Shown here: positions 39,052 through 47,771 of the stretch, one piece after another
How positions within the stretch are numbered: position 1 is the stretch's first letter
Layout of the letters: the number at the start of each line of letters is the position of its first letter
Assembly (NCBI RefSeq): GCF_047300855.1
Contig: NZ_CP170197.1
Coordinates: 2,418,001-2,482,000 of the forward strand
DNA from: Sulfuriferula sp047300855
Lineage (GTDB): Bacteria > Pseudomonadota > Gammaproteobacteria > Burkholderiales > Sulfuriferulaceae
DNA length: 64,000 nucleotides
Reading direction: 5' to 3'
Notes under the pieces: model-generated
Database searches by the model: none
The model's input: only the letters and a program-made list of their open reading frames with translations
What the model was told of the DNA's origin: nothing
Made by a program: the position numbers and the translations under genes

Positions 39052-41094
39052 TCACGCTGCCATGCAGCGCTGTTTTTCCGCGATCTTTTCCTGATCGCAT
39101 TTCGGGCAGAACTTGTATTCGCCTTCCAGGTAGCCGTGTTTCGGGCAAATCGAGAAAGTCGGCGTCACCGTGATGTAGGGCAGTCCGAAGCGCTCCAGCG
39201 CACGTTTTACCAGGGTCTTGCAGGCCTGGGCGCTGGACAGACGTTCCGTCATGTACAGATGCAGCACGGTGCCGCCGGTGTATTTCTTCTGCAATACCTC
39301 CTGCCGTTCCAGCGCCTCGAACGGGTCGTCGGTAAACCCCACCGGCAGTTGCGAGGAATTGGTGTAATAAGGCATGTCTTTCGTCCCCGCCTGGAGGATG
39401 TCCGGGAAGCGCTTGCGGTCCTCCTTGGCGAAGCGATAGGTGGTGCCTTCCGCCGGCGTCGCTTCCAGGTTGTACATGTGCCCGGTTTCGTCCTGGAAGC
39501 TCAGCATCCGGGCGCGCACGTGATCGAGCAGGCGCAGTGCGAACTGGTATCCCCAGTCTGTGGTGATGTCTTCGGCGCCGTCGCTGAAATTGCGGATCAT
39601 CTCGTTGATGCCGTTCACGCCGAGGGTGGAGAAATGGTTGCGCAGCGTGCCCAGGTAGCGTTTGGTATAGGGAAACAGGCCTGCATCCATGTGGCGCTGG
39701 ATCACCTTGCGCTTGATCTCCAGGCTGTTTTTGCCGATTTCCAGCAGCTCGTCGAGACGGGCATGCAGGGCCGCTTCGTCGCCTTTATGGAGATAACCCA
39801 GGCGGGCGCAATTGATGGTGACCACGCCTATCGAACCGGTCTGCTCGGCGCTGCCGAACAGGCCGTTGCCGCGCTTGAGCAGCTCGCGCAGGTCGAGCTG
39901 CAGACGGCAGCACATGGAGCGCACCATGTTCGGTTTGAGCTCTGAATTGATGAAGTTCTGGAAATACGGCAAGCCGTATTTCGCCGTCATCTCGAACAGC
40001 AGCCCGGCATTCTCGCTGTCCCACGGAAACTCGGGCGTGATGTTGTAGGTGGGAATGGGAAATGTGAATACCCGTCCCTTGGCGTCGCCGGTGGTCATTA
40101 CCTCAATGTAGGCGCGGTTGATCATGTCCATCTCGTACTGAAGATTGCCGTAGGTAAAAGGCATCTCGCGCCCGCCGATAACGGGCACCTGCTCCTTGAG
40201 GTCGTCCGGGCAGTTCCAGTCGAAGGTGAGGTTGGTGAACGGCGTCTGCGTGCCCCAGCGCGACGGCACGTTGAGGTTGTAGATCAGCTCCTGGATGCAC
40301 TGCTTGACCTCGTCATAGGGCAGATTGTCGTTGCGGATAAACGGCGCCATGTAGGTGTCGAAGGAGCTGAATGCCTGGGCACCGGCCCATTCGTTTTGCA
40401 GGGTGCCAAGAAAGTTGACAATCTGCCCCACCGCGCTCGACATGTGCTTGGGCGGCCCCGCCTCCACCTTGCCGGGTACGCCGTTGAGGCCCTCGTTGAG
40501 CAGGGTGCGCAACGACCAGCCGGCACAGTAGCCGGCCAGCATGTCCAGGTCGTGCACGTGAATGTCGCCGTCGCGGTGCGCCTGCCCCACCTCCGGCGGG
40601 TAAACGTGGCTCAGCCAGTAATTGGCCACCACCTTGCCGGACACGTTGAGAATCAGCCCGCCCAGACTGTAGCCCTGGTTGGCATTGGCGTTCACGCGCC
40701 AGTCCTGCTGCTCCAGATATTCGTTGATGGAAGTCGCCACATCCACCAGGGTGTTGCGGTCCTGGCGCAGTTTCTTGTGCTGCTCGCGGTAGACGATATA
40801 GGCGCGCGCGGTGTTGAGATGGTTGGCGGAAATCAGCACCTGCTCCACCACGTCCTGAACACTTTCAATGGCCGGCGCATCGCTGCGGAATTTGTGGATC
40901 AGCACCTTGACCACCTGGGCGGTAAGCAGCCCTGCTTCGCTGGCGTCGAATTCGCCGCTGGCCTGGCCGGCCCGCTGGATGGCAGAGCGAATCTTGTCGG
41001 CATCGAAGGCTGCGCGGGCTCCATCGCGCTTGATGACGGCGGAAGGTAAGGAAACGAGCACACTGCCCGGATGTTCTGCTACATGGCTTGCCAT
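39052..41094 (-). CDS. nrdD: Anaerobic ribonucleoside-triphosphate reductase large chain lacking the glycyl-radical loop
   Basis: A 680-residue class III reductase: N-terminal ATP-cone (VIKRDGARAAFDADKIRSAI), the barrel with LNVPSRWGTQTPFTNLTFDW, SIGVVTINCARLGYLHKGDE and the zinc site CPKHGYLEGEYKFCPKC. The protein stops 12 residues after the last zinc cysteine, where the glycyl-radical loop should follow; that loop is encoded by the next gene. The ATG at 41094 is downstream of the promoter and NrdR boxes, so the longer upstream frame is not used. Confidence 0.95.
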   Translation of the reverse strand: MASHVAEHPGSVLVSLPSAVIKRDGARAAFDADKIRSAIQRAGQASGEFDASEAGLLTAQVVKVLIHKFRSDAPAIESVQDVVEQVLISANHLNTARAYIVYREQHKKLRQDRNTLVDVATSINEYLEQQDWRVNANANQGYSLGGLILNVSGKVVANYWLSHVYPPEVGQAHRDGDIHVHDLDMLAGYCAGWSLRTLLNEGLNGVPGKVEAGPPKHMSSAVGQIVNFLGTLQNEWAGAQAFSSFDTYMAPFIRNDNLPYDEVKQCIQELIYNLNVPSRWGTQTPFTNLTFDWNCPDDLKEQVPVIGGREMPFTYGNLQYEMDMINRAYIEVMTTGDAKGRVFTFPIPTYNITPEFPWDSENAGLLFEMTAKYGLPYFQNFINSELKPNMVRSMCCRLQLDLRELLKRGNGLFGSAEQTGSIGVVTINCARLGYLHKGDEAALHARLDELLEIGKNSLEIKRKVIQRHMDAGLFPYTKRYLGTLRNHFSTLGVNGINEMIRNFSDGAEDITTDWGYQFALRLLDHVRARMLSFQDETGHMYNLEATPAEGTTYRFAKEDRKRFPDILQAGTKDMPYYTNSSQLPVGFTDDPFEALERQEVLQKKYTGGTVLHLYMTERLSSAQACKTLVKRALERFGLPYITVTPTFSICPKHGYLEGEYKFCPKCDQEKIAEKQRCMAA

Positions 41095-41158
41095 GATTTC
41101 TCCTTTGCATAGCCGGTTGCACAATACGCCGCGTACGGTATTTACAAACACCACGACA

Positions 41159-41214
41159 ACACAATATGTTGTGTTGTCGTTAAGCAAACATACGCCATAT
41201 TGTGGTTATGTCAA
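41159..41214 (-). promoter_or_regulatory. nrdD promoter with paired NrdR boxes
   Basis: Box 1, ACACAATATGTTGTGT (41159-41174), matches the NrdR consensus and sits in a 26-base near-palindrome. Box 2, ATACGCCATATTGTGG (41190-41205), is weaker and lies 31 bases away, three helical turns. On the minus strand a -35 TTGACA (41214-41209), 16-base spacer and -10 TATGTT (41192-41187) place box 2 over the core promoter and box 1 over the transcription start, as expected for NrdR repression. Confidence 0.82.
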
Positions 41215-41322
41215 GACCATGATGGCTTTAAATTGGCGCCGTTATTTCATTCAGCCTGAGGCGCAAGTACGAGGCGGGGCAGCCGGAAAATTTTTTGCAC
41301 AAACTCCTCGCCCGGATGCCGG

Positions 41323-42030
41323 TTATTGCGGCATGTTTGACAAGCTTTGCTGGACGCGCGTCAGCAGCGCCTGCCTGTCCTCCGGTGCCGCCATGCGCAA
41401 GGCGATGTCCCATTGCGGAAACAGATTCTGCTCTTCGCGGTGTTCATGTTTGGCCATCACGCCGGACAGAATCGCCAGGAATGGCGATACTTCCCAGGCT
41501 TGTACCGGTTCCTCGCCCGCAAACAGGGATTCGATATTCGCTGTCTGGGAAAGAATATCGTCATGCTCGTGCAGCATGATGGCAACCGGCTCGGGGTCGG
41601 GGATACGAAAGCTGGGTGCCAGAATGTCGTTTTCGACCTGAATATGCCGTTTCAAACCGGCCGCGAATTCCATGACGAGCGGCGCCGCTTCGCTTGTCTT
41701 GCCCGCATTCACCAACTGCAACGACACACCGAACAATTCGTCCAGACGCTGGTGATCGCGACTGAGGATGTCCATCAAATCGCGCGGCGCGACATCCTCG
41801 CGATGGCGGATCAGCACTCGCCACTCGCCGGTTTCTTCCGCGCTGATCTGCCAGCTCAGATTATGGCGCAATTGCAGGTTCAGGCTTTGCAGCATCAGCG
41901 ACGGTTCTTCCCTGAGCAGCAAATGCACGGTTTCACCCCGTTGCAGATCCTTGACGGCAAGGAGCGCGGCGGATTGCAGCCGGCTCGCCGCCACCGGGCA
42001 TAAATCGATTACGCTTTCCTGTGTATTCAT
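41323..42030 (-). CDS. DUF2249-haemerythrin fusion protein
   Basis: A 235-residue protein. The first 80 residues resemble a DUF2249 domain (LQRGETVHLLLREEPSLMLQ), and the rest is a haemerythrin HHE domain (LSRDHQRLDELFGVSLQLVN, FAAGLKRHIQVENDILAPSF, LHEHDDILSQTANIE, MAKHEHREEQNLFPQWD) with the His and Glu ligands for a di-iron site. It overlaps ubiT by four bases. Such proteins bind oxygen or NO and guard iron-sulfur enzymes. A separate haemerythrin and DUF2249 pair is at 49.2-49.9 kb. Confidence 0.88.
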   Translation of the reverse strand: MNTQESVIDLCPVAASRLQSAALLAVKDLQRGETVHLLLREEPSLMLQSLNLQLRHNLSWQISAEETGEWRVLIRHREDVAPRDLMDILSRDHQRLDELFGVSLQLVNAGKTSEAAPLVMEFAAGLKRHIQVENDILAPSFRIPDPEPVAIMLHEHDDILSQTANIESLFAGEEPVQAWEVSPFLAILSGVMAKHEHREEQNLFPQWDIALRMAAPEDRQALLTRVQQSLSNMPQ

Positions 42031-42497
42031 GACAGCAGTTCCGCCCTGATTTTTATCCGCACACTATCCGGCAACCAGCGCAGGATGAATAATTGTGACG
42101 TCTCTACCGAATCCAGTATGTTTTTGATCAGCAAGCCAAGCTCGGTGTCGCCTTCCATATACAGGCGCCGTCCGAAGAACAGCGTGTCGGGATCTTCCGC
42201 GCGCAAGGCCAGCCTGAGAAAATCGCGCGCGCACGCGCCGATGGTCAAATCCGGTGTCTGGCTGAAGCGCCGCGCGACAAAGCCGCGATGATCGGCGCCG
42301 AGAAAGAAAGCCAGCCTGGCGTCTGTCACCCGGATGCACACCGATTTATCCTGCAACGGCAACAGCTGTTTCGGCTGGATGCTGCGCCCCAGCACCCGAT
42401 TCAGCGCTGCCGCCAGCAATACCGAATGCGGTGCAGGCGGCAGCAGCGCAAGCGCGTCGGCAATCGCTGCGGGTAAAACAGAATTTTGTTGTTTCAT
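42027..42497 (-). CDS. ubiT: UbiT, SCP2-domain protein for anaerobic ubiquinone synthesis
   Basis: A 156-residue SCP2-like lipid-binding protein: LLAAALNRVLGRSIQPKQLL, DARLAFFLGADHRGFVARRF, DPDTLFFGRRLYMEGDTELG and KNILDSVETS. UbiT binds ubiquinone intermediates and acts with UbiU and UbiV, whose genes lie upstream in the same operon, in oxygen-independent hydroxylation. Confidence 0.93.
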   Translation of the reverse strand: MKQQNSVLPAAIADALALLPPAPHSVLLAAALNRVLGRSIQPKQLLPLQDKSVCIRVTDARLAFFLGADHRGFVARRFSQTPDLTIGACARDFLRLALRAEDPDTLFFGRRLYMEGDTELGLLIKNILDSVETSQLFILRWLPDSVRIKIRAELLS

Positions 42498-42518
42498 GTT
42501 GACTCTCGCCTTACCCTT

Positions 42519-44096
42519 TCACCCCGCGCGGGGCACGAATTTAATCACCTGATGCAATACTTCCGTATCCAGTTGCGCCTGTGCCTGAAACTGGCCGGCA
42601 TAGGCCAGCTCTTCCTGCTTTAACTCGTAGCAGTTTGAACCGCTGATATCCATCAGCAGCGCGGGCATGCCCGCCTGTAGAAATGCACGGTGACGCTTGA
42701 TAAAAAAACTGCTGCAACACATGCCGATGTAGGCCCCGACGTCACGTGCCTTCATATCAGAAAGTGTTGCTACAAGATGCTCATAATGGGTAACTGTGGT
42801 CACCTGCATGCCACGCTCCCGCGCCAGGCGATAAGCCTCCCCGACCTCGCACAGCCCGCATTCGGTGCAACCGTCGCGCGTACGCCACTTGCACCAGGCC
42901 GGTTTTGCGCAGTACGGCACCAGCATGACGCTGGCCTGGTTCAAAATCTGCCGCGCGCTTACTGCTTGCTGGCTATATATCATCAGGGCGTTAAGCTGCT
43001 TGCTGCTGAGTTGCACGTCGCGGTGCAGGGACAGCTTGTCCAGCAGAATGTGCAATAGCCGCACCACATCTTGCGCACCAAATCCCAGCGTATCCACACC
43101 GTTCTCGCGGAAAAAATCCACGATGCACTGCTGTGTATGCGCTATCGGCAAACCTTGCAGCGCACGCTGTAATTTGCACAACAAATCGCCGGGATCAAGG
43201 TGGATATCACCGCCAATTTCTATCCATTCAATCCGCTTGCCTTCGCCATCAAAAACGGCGCGCGCGCGCAGTGTTCCACCCGGCGTTTTCCACAGCGATT
43301 CCAGTGCTGAGGTCCGCTCTTCCCGCCAATCAATTTGATGGGCTGCAGCGCTTTCCTCAGCCAGAGCATCGCATTGCGGTATGTGCGCCCCGCTGCCCTT
43401 CGTCCTGCCGCCGAATTGCAGTCTCAGCCCCGTCGATAAGCCGTGGATTATGGCCGCCTGGATTTTTTCAAAATCAGGAATTTTCCCCAAACACTCCTTG
43501 ACAGTGATCAAGCGTTCACGCGCAGCGGACAGCCCGTCAGGGGACAATTTCTCGGTGGGCACGCGCAGCGCTTCCAGCATGGTTCGAATATCCGCATCCA
43601 GCAGCAATGTGCCTTGCAACAGCAAGGATTCAGCTTCACAGGCGGCAAACAGGGTGGCAATTTTGCGCCCCTCGATTTCCAGGTCGTTCGGATAGGAGTA
43701 GCGCGAACTAATGCCCAGGCGCTTCAATCCTTCCGCCAATGCTCTGGAAAACAGCGCAAGCAATTGTTCAAGACCAAGCTGACGCCAGGTGTGTGGCCGC
43801 TTCAGAATCAGCGACCAGCCCAATTGCCGGGGATCCAGATAAATCGCGCCGCCGCCGCTGAGCCGCCGCACCAGCGCAATGTCATTGCTGCGGCAGTAAT
43901 CGATGCGCAGTTCACGGTCGATAATCTGGTGGCGCCCCACACTTGCGCTCGGCAAGCTGCGGTAAAACCGCAACTGATCCGGGCAAGCGCCTTGCGCATG
44001 CAAATCCAGGTAATGCCGATCGATCGCGTTATTTGCAGGCCCGCTCTGCAAGCCGCTGTCCAGTACCATAATCATAGGAAGCTCAATCACTTTCAT
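42519..44096 (-). CDS. Lipoate-protein ligase A-like/DUF116 fusion protein
   Basis: A 525-residue protein. Residues 1-330 follow the LplA/BPL fold, with PSASVGRHQIIDRELRIDYC, VRRLSGGGAIYLDPRQLGWS and NDLEIEGRKIATLFAACEAE. The last 150 residues are a DUF116 domain with a cysteine cluster (PYCAKPAWCKWRTRDGCTEC, then GLCEVG, and later IGMCCSSFF). Cysteine pattern suggests a metal cluster. It is embedded in the ubi operon and coupled to trhA by ATGA. A role in attaching or transferring a lipoyl-like group under anaerobiosis is possible. Confidence 0.85.
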   Translation of the reverse strand: MKVIELPMIMVLDSGLQSGPANNAIDRHYLDLHAQGACPDQLRFYRSLPSASVGRHQIIDRELRIDYCRSNDIALVRRLSGGGAIYLDPRQLGWSLILKRPHTWRQLGLEQLLALFSRALAEGLKRLGISSRYSYPNDLEIEGRKIATLFAACEAESLLLQGTLLLDADIRTMLEALRVPTEKLSPDGLSAARERLITVKECLGKIPDFEKIQAAIIHGLSTGLRLQFGGRTKGSGAHIPQCDALAEESAAAHQIDWREERTSALESLWKTPGGTLRARAVFDGEGKRIEWIEIGGDIHLDPGDLLCKLQRALQGLPIAHTQQCIVDFFRENGVDTLGFGAQDVVRLLHILLDKLSLHRDVQLSSKQLNALMIYSQQAVSARQILNQASVMLVPYCAKPAWCKWRTRDGCTECGLCEVGEAYRLARERGMQVTTVTHYEHLVATLSDMKARDVGAYIGMCCSSFFIKRHRAFLQAGMPALLMDISGSNCYELKQEELAYAGQFQAQAQLDTEVLHQVIKFVPRAG

Positions 44097-44722
44097 GCCA
44101 CATAGAAAAGTATGGCGAAATAATGGCAGGCACTACCGGCCAGCACGAACAAATGCCAGATACCGTGCCCATGCTTTATCCACCGTTCCAGCGCGTAAAA
44201 AATAATGCCCACGGTGTAGAACACACCACCCGCCAGCAGCCACGCGAAGCCGGCATGTGGCAGGGCATTCAACAATGGCTTCAGGGCAATCAAGGCGAGC
44301 CATCCCATGGCTAGATAAATCACCACCGGCAGAATTCTGCGTTTTCCCCAAGGCAATGAGTCCACCACAATTCCCAGCACCGCCATGCCCCAGATCACGC
44401 CAAACAGCGACCACCTCCAGGCACCATGCAGCGTTACCAGGGTAAACGGTGTGTAGGTGCCGGCAATCAGCAGGTAGATCGCATAATGATCCAGCTTGCG
44501 AAACACATCCTTGGCTGTGCCGCGCAGGCTGTGATACAGGGTGGAAAACAGATACAGCAACAGCAGCATCGCGCCATAAACGCTGAAGCTGACAATCTTC
44601 CATGGATTGCCCTGCACCGCTGCCAGCACGATGAGCACGGCCGCACCGCCAGCCGCAAGCGCCGCGCCTATGAGATGGCTGTAGCTATTGAATCGTTCGC
44701 CCTGCTCCATCGCGGCGCTCAT
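44093..44722 (-). CDS. trhA: TrhA/haemolysin III family membrane protein
   Basis: A 209-residue protein of the PAQR superfamily with about seven membrane helices and the conserved residues in FNSYSHLIGAALAAGGAAVL, FSTLYHSLRGTAKDVFRKLDHYAIY (in part) and HGHGIWHLFVLAGSACHYFA. The conserved Ser/His/Asp residues are those of the alkaline-ceramidase-like zinc site. The physiological role is unclear; family members affect membrane-lipid homeostasis. It overlaps genes on both sides by four bases. Confidence 0.92.
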   Translation of the reverse strand: MSAAMEQGERFNSYSHLIGAALAAGGAAVLIVLAAVQGNPWKIVSFSVYGAMLLLLYLFSTLYHSLRGTAKDVFRKLDHYAIYLLIAGTYTPFTLVTLHGAWRWSLFGVIWGMAVLGIVVDSLPWGKRRILPVVIYLAMGWLALIALKPLLNALPHAGFAWLLAGGVFYTVGIIFYALERWIKHGHGIWHLFVLAGSACHYFAILFYVA

Positions 44723-45624
44723 GTTTTGCCCGAGATATGACTCTGTTCCAGCCCGGCGCTACCTCGCCAGTAACCGTCGCACATGCCATCCGGCATGAGC
44801 TTATCCATTTGCAGCAAGGCGCTGTGTGGCGTGCACGGCTGATCCATGCGGGTGCGGAACAAGCTGATGATTTTCGCGCTGTGGGCAATCTGCGGACTGA
44901 TGCGCAGCACGTCCACGCCCATGCTGCGCAGGGTATCCAGCTCGCCGATCAGGTTATAGGTGCGCGCCGATTGCGTCTGAATGCCGTTCAACACCAGAAA
45001 AGGCTGGTCTTCGCGAGTGCGCATGGATAGCCCGTTGGGATAATCCAGGCAGCGGAACTGGCAATCATCCTTGGGCAGATTATGGGCGCGCGCGGTAAAA
45101 CAACGTGCCGAAAAAGCCAGCGGCAATCTGCCGTAGACGAATACTTCCGTTTCCATCCCGGCAGGGCGCATGCGCTGTATCGGGGCGAGCATGGCGCTCG
45201 ACATTTCCGGCGGCGTTACCCAGCGCTGTGCGCCCAGCGTGGCCAGGAGGCTCAGGCTGCGGTCATTGTAAACATTGAGATGCGGCCCGGCGACAAACGG
45301 CATCTTGCCGGCCAGCAGGTGCACCGCGCCCATGTCATTTGCTTCCACCATAAAGCTGCCGTTATCCGCAATGTTGCGCAGGCTTTTCAGGTCCGATTCG
45401 GATTCAATCAACACCTGCGTGGAAAGCACCACCTGCTTGCCCGCGGCAGTCAGCTTCGCGGCAACGTCCAGCCAATCCTGCAAGCGCAGGTTGTGGCGCC
45501 GGGAGCACACGGTTTCGCCCAGATACACGATATCCACCGGCGTGGCGGCAATTTCCTGGTAAAAATCCAGCAGCGTATCGCGTGCCCAATAATATAAAAC
45601 CGGCCCCAGTGCGAGTTTCATCAT
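44719..45624 (-). CDS. ubiV: UbiV, U32 family subunit of anaerobic ubiquinone hydroxylase
   Basis: A 301-residue U32 protein: LALGPVLYYWARDTLLDFYQ, VDIVYLGETVCSRRHNLRLQ, VEANDMGAVHLLAG and the cysteines in ARCFTARAHNLPKDDCQFRC that, with Cys41, bind a [4Fe-4S] cluster. It lacks the peptidase residues of other U32 members. With UbiU it hydroxylates ubiquinone precursors without oxygen. Confidence 0.95.
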   Translation of the reverse strand: MMKLALGPVLYYWARDTLLDFYQEIAATPVDIVYLGETVCSRRHNLRLQDWLDVAAKLTAAGKQVVLSTQVLIESESDLKSLRNIADNGSFMVEANDMGAVHLLAGKMPFVAGPHLNVYNDRSLSLLATLGAQRWVTPPEMSSAMLAPIQRMRPAGMETEVFVYGRLPLAFSARCFTARAHNLPKDDCQFRCLDYPNGLSMRTREDQPFLVLNGIQTQSARTYNLIGELDTLRSMGVDVLRISPQIAHSAKIISLFRTRMDQPCTPHSALLQMDKLMPDGMCDGYWRGSAGLEQSHISGKT

Positions 45625-45625
45625 T

Positions 45626-46639
45626 TTATTTCCATGGTCTGTGATAGGCGCCCAGTGTGTGTTGCTGTCCTTCGGCCACTTTATTCAGTTCGGCCATCCA
45701 TGCCGCTTTCACAACATAGTTGTGCGGCTCGCGCTGGCAGGCATCAATCGCATCGCGCCACACCCGCGTTACTTGCGCGACGTATGCCGGGCTGCGCTGC
45801 CGCCCCTCGATTTTGATGGCGGCGATGCCGATGCGCATCAGCTCCGGCAACAGCTCCAGCGTGTTGAGGCTGGCTGGTTCCTCAATGGCGTAATAGGTTT
45901 CCTCGCCTACCTTGAAACGCCCCTTGCACAAGGTCGGGTAACCGGCATTTTCAGTATCGGCATAACGGTCTATCAATACGTCATTGAGCCGGGATTCCAG
46001 GCCTTGCGCAGTTTGTTTCCAGCGCACCGCCTTGGCGGGAGAGCACACGCCGCAGGTGTTGGGCGACTCCCCGGTGACATAAGATGACAGCGTGCAACGC
46101 CCTTCCACCATGACGCACAGGCTGCCAAAACCGAATACTTCGATTTCCACCGAGGTATGTTGGCGCAGGTGTTCAACCTGCGCCATGGAAAGCACGCGCG
46201 GCAGCACGGCGCGGCTGATGCCGAACTGCTCCTGGTAAAAATTGATCGCCTCGTAGTTGGTCGCGGAACCCTGCACCGACAAATGCCGGCGCAGCTGCGG
46301 ATGATGCTCGGCGGCGTATTGCATCAATCCCAGATCAGCCAGAATGATCGCATCCACCCCCAGGCCGGCAGCCTGATCCACCGCATCTTGCCAGCGTTGC
46401 CAATTCCCGGTTTGCGGGTAAGTGTTCAGCGCCACCAGGACTTTTGCCCCGGCTGAATGGGCAAAACGTATGCCCTCGCGGGCGGCGCTGGCATCGAAAT
46501 TCAGACCGGCGAAGTTGCGCGCGTTGGTACCGTCGCGGAAGCCGATGTAAACGCAATCGGCGCCGTTATCCACTGCGGCTTTCAATGCAGTCAGACTGCC
46601 TGCCGGACATACCAGGTCCAGCTTCGCTTCAGGCGACAT
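45626..46639 (-). CDS. ubiU: UbiU, U32 family subunit of anaerobic ubiquinone hydroxylase
   Basis: A 337-residue U32 protein: LDLVCPAGSLTALKAAVDNG, YIGFRDGTNARNFAGLNFD, EIEVFGFGSLCVMVEGRCTL and the cluster cysteines in SSYVTGESPNTCGVC and PTLCKGRFKV. The ATG at 46639 has AAGGA upstream and overlaps yhcC by 11 bases; an ATG at 46657 would extend the overlap. It is one base from ubiV. Confidence 0.95.
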   Translation of the reverse strand: MSPEAKLDLVCPAGSLTALKAAVDNGADCVYIGFRDGTNARNFAGLNFDASAAREGIRFAHSAGAKVLVALNTYPQTGNWQRWQDAVDQAAGLGVDAIILADLGLMQYAAEHHPQLRRHLSVQGSATNYEAINFYQEQFGISRAVLPRVLSMAQVEHLRQHTSVEIEVFGFGSLCVMVEGRCTLSSYVTGESPNTCGVCSPAKAVRWKQTAQGLESRLNDVLIDRYADTENAGYPTLCKGRFKVGEETYYAIEEPASLNTLELLPELMRIGIAAIKIEGRQRSPAYVAQVTRVWRDAIDACQREPHNYVVKAAWMAELNKVAEGQQHTLGAYHRPWK

Positions 46640-47585
46640 AAGCCCATTCCTTTGCATAGTGTGGATCCTGCGCGAACTGGCCCTGGCGGTGGTTGCGGCG
46701 GCGCAGTTCGCCTTCGATGCCGTTCAGCACATTCCATTTCTGCGAGCACCAGGTTGGCGCCAGCAGAATATCCTTCCCTGCCGTGCCGGTTACCCGGTGG
46801 AACACGATGTGCGCCGGCGTGCGCTCGATCAGATCGGCGGCGATGCGCAGATAGTCGCGCATGGCGAGGGGCGAATATTCTCCGCGCCGCCACTGGTTCG
46901 CCAGCAGGGTGCCTTTCACCACGTGCAATGGATGCAGCTTCAGGCCGTCCACGCCCAGTGCCAGCACCGTATCGAGGCTGGTGTGATAGTGCGCGTCGCT
47001 TTCGCCAGGCAGGCCGAGGATAAGGTGGGCACACACCGGAATCCCACGTCGTCGGGCAGCTACCACGGCGGTCTGGTATTCCGCCAGACCGTGCCCGCGA
47101 TTGACGCGCGCAAGCGTTTCGTCAAACGCGGATTGCAGCCCCAGTTCCAGCCACACCTCCATCCCCTCCGCGCGGTAACCGGCGAGCAGATCGAGCACTG
47201 CATCCGGCACACAATCCGGGCGCGTGCCCACCGCCAGGCCAATCACGTCCGGCTCGGACAAGGCTTCCCGATAGAGCGCGTCCAGTTGCTGCACGCTGGC
47301 GTAGGTATTGGTGTAGGCTTGAAAGTAGGCAATGAAGCGCCGCGCGCGGGTACGTTTGGCAATTGCGCGCCGCCCGGAAGCAAGCTGGCTGGCAATGGAA
47401 GGCGCGTTACGGCCGTTGGGACTGAAAGAGGCGTTATTGCAGAATGTGCAGCCGCCGATGCCTTTGCTGCCGTCCCGGTTGGGGCAGGTAAAACCGGCGT
47501 CAAGCGCGATCTTGTGCACCCGCTGGCCATGACGCCGCAGCATGAACTGTCCGAATGTGTGGATGTAGTCAGAAAGCGCCATCAT
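46629..47585 (-). CDS. yhcC: YhcC-like radical SAM protein
   Basis: A 318-residue radical SAM protein of the TIGR01212/YhcC type: ALDAGFTCPNRDGSKGIGGCTFC (in part), AYFQAYTNTYASVQQLDALY, IGLAVGTRPDCVPDAVLDLL and LELGLQSAFDETLARVNRGH. The reaction is not established. First gene of the anaerobic ubi operon and divergent from nnrS, across an FNR/DNR box. Confidence 0.93.
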   Translation of the reverse strand: MMALSDYIHTFGQFMLRRHGQRVHKIALDAGFTCPNRDGSKGIGGCTFCNNASFSPNGRNAPSIASQLASGRRAIAKRTRARRFIAYFQAYTNTYASVQQLDALYREALSEPDVIGLAVGTRPDCVPDAVLDLLAGYRAEGMEVWLELGLQSAFDETLARVNRGHGLAEYQTAVVAARRRGIPVCAHLILGLPGESDAHYHTSLDTVLALGVDGLKLHPLHVVKGTLLANQWRRGEYSPLAMRDYLRIAADLIERTPAHIVFHRVTGTAGKDILLAPTWCSQKWNVLNGIEGELRRRNHRQGQFAQDPHYAKEWAYVA

Positions 47586-47664
47586 CTTTTGACTGCAAAG
47601 CAGGGGGTCGCATTCCTATTGGTAATTGACGATGTCAGGATACGTTAATCGCTGATACACCGAC

Positions 47665-47678
47665 TTGATATAGATCAA
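47665..47678. promoter_or_regulatory. FNR/DNR box between yhcC and nnrS
   Basis: TTGATATAGATCAA is a perfect match to TTGAT-N4-ATCAA. It lies 86 bases from the yhcC start and 100 bases from the nnrS start, so it could activate either or both divergent genes. Confidence 0.88.
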
Positions 47679-47771
47679 GGTTTGGATGCGTTGCGCACGT
47701 TAGCATGCAAAAAAATGGCTAAAGTTAACTTCAATTTTCCCAACACGAACGGCGCTAGCAAGGAAGGCACT

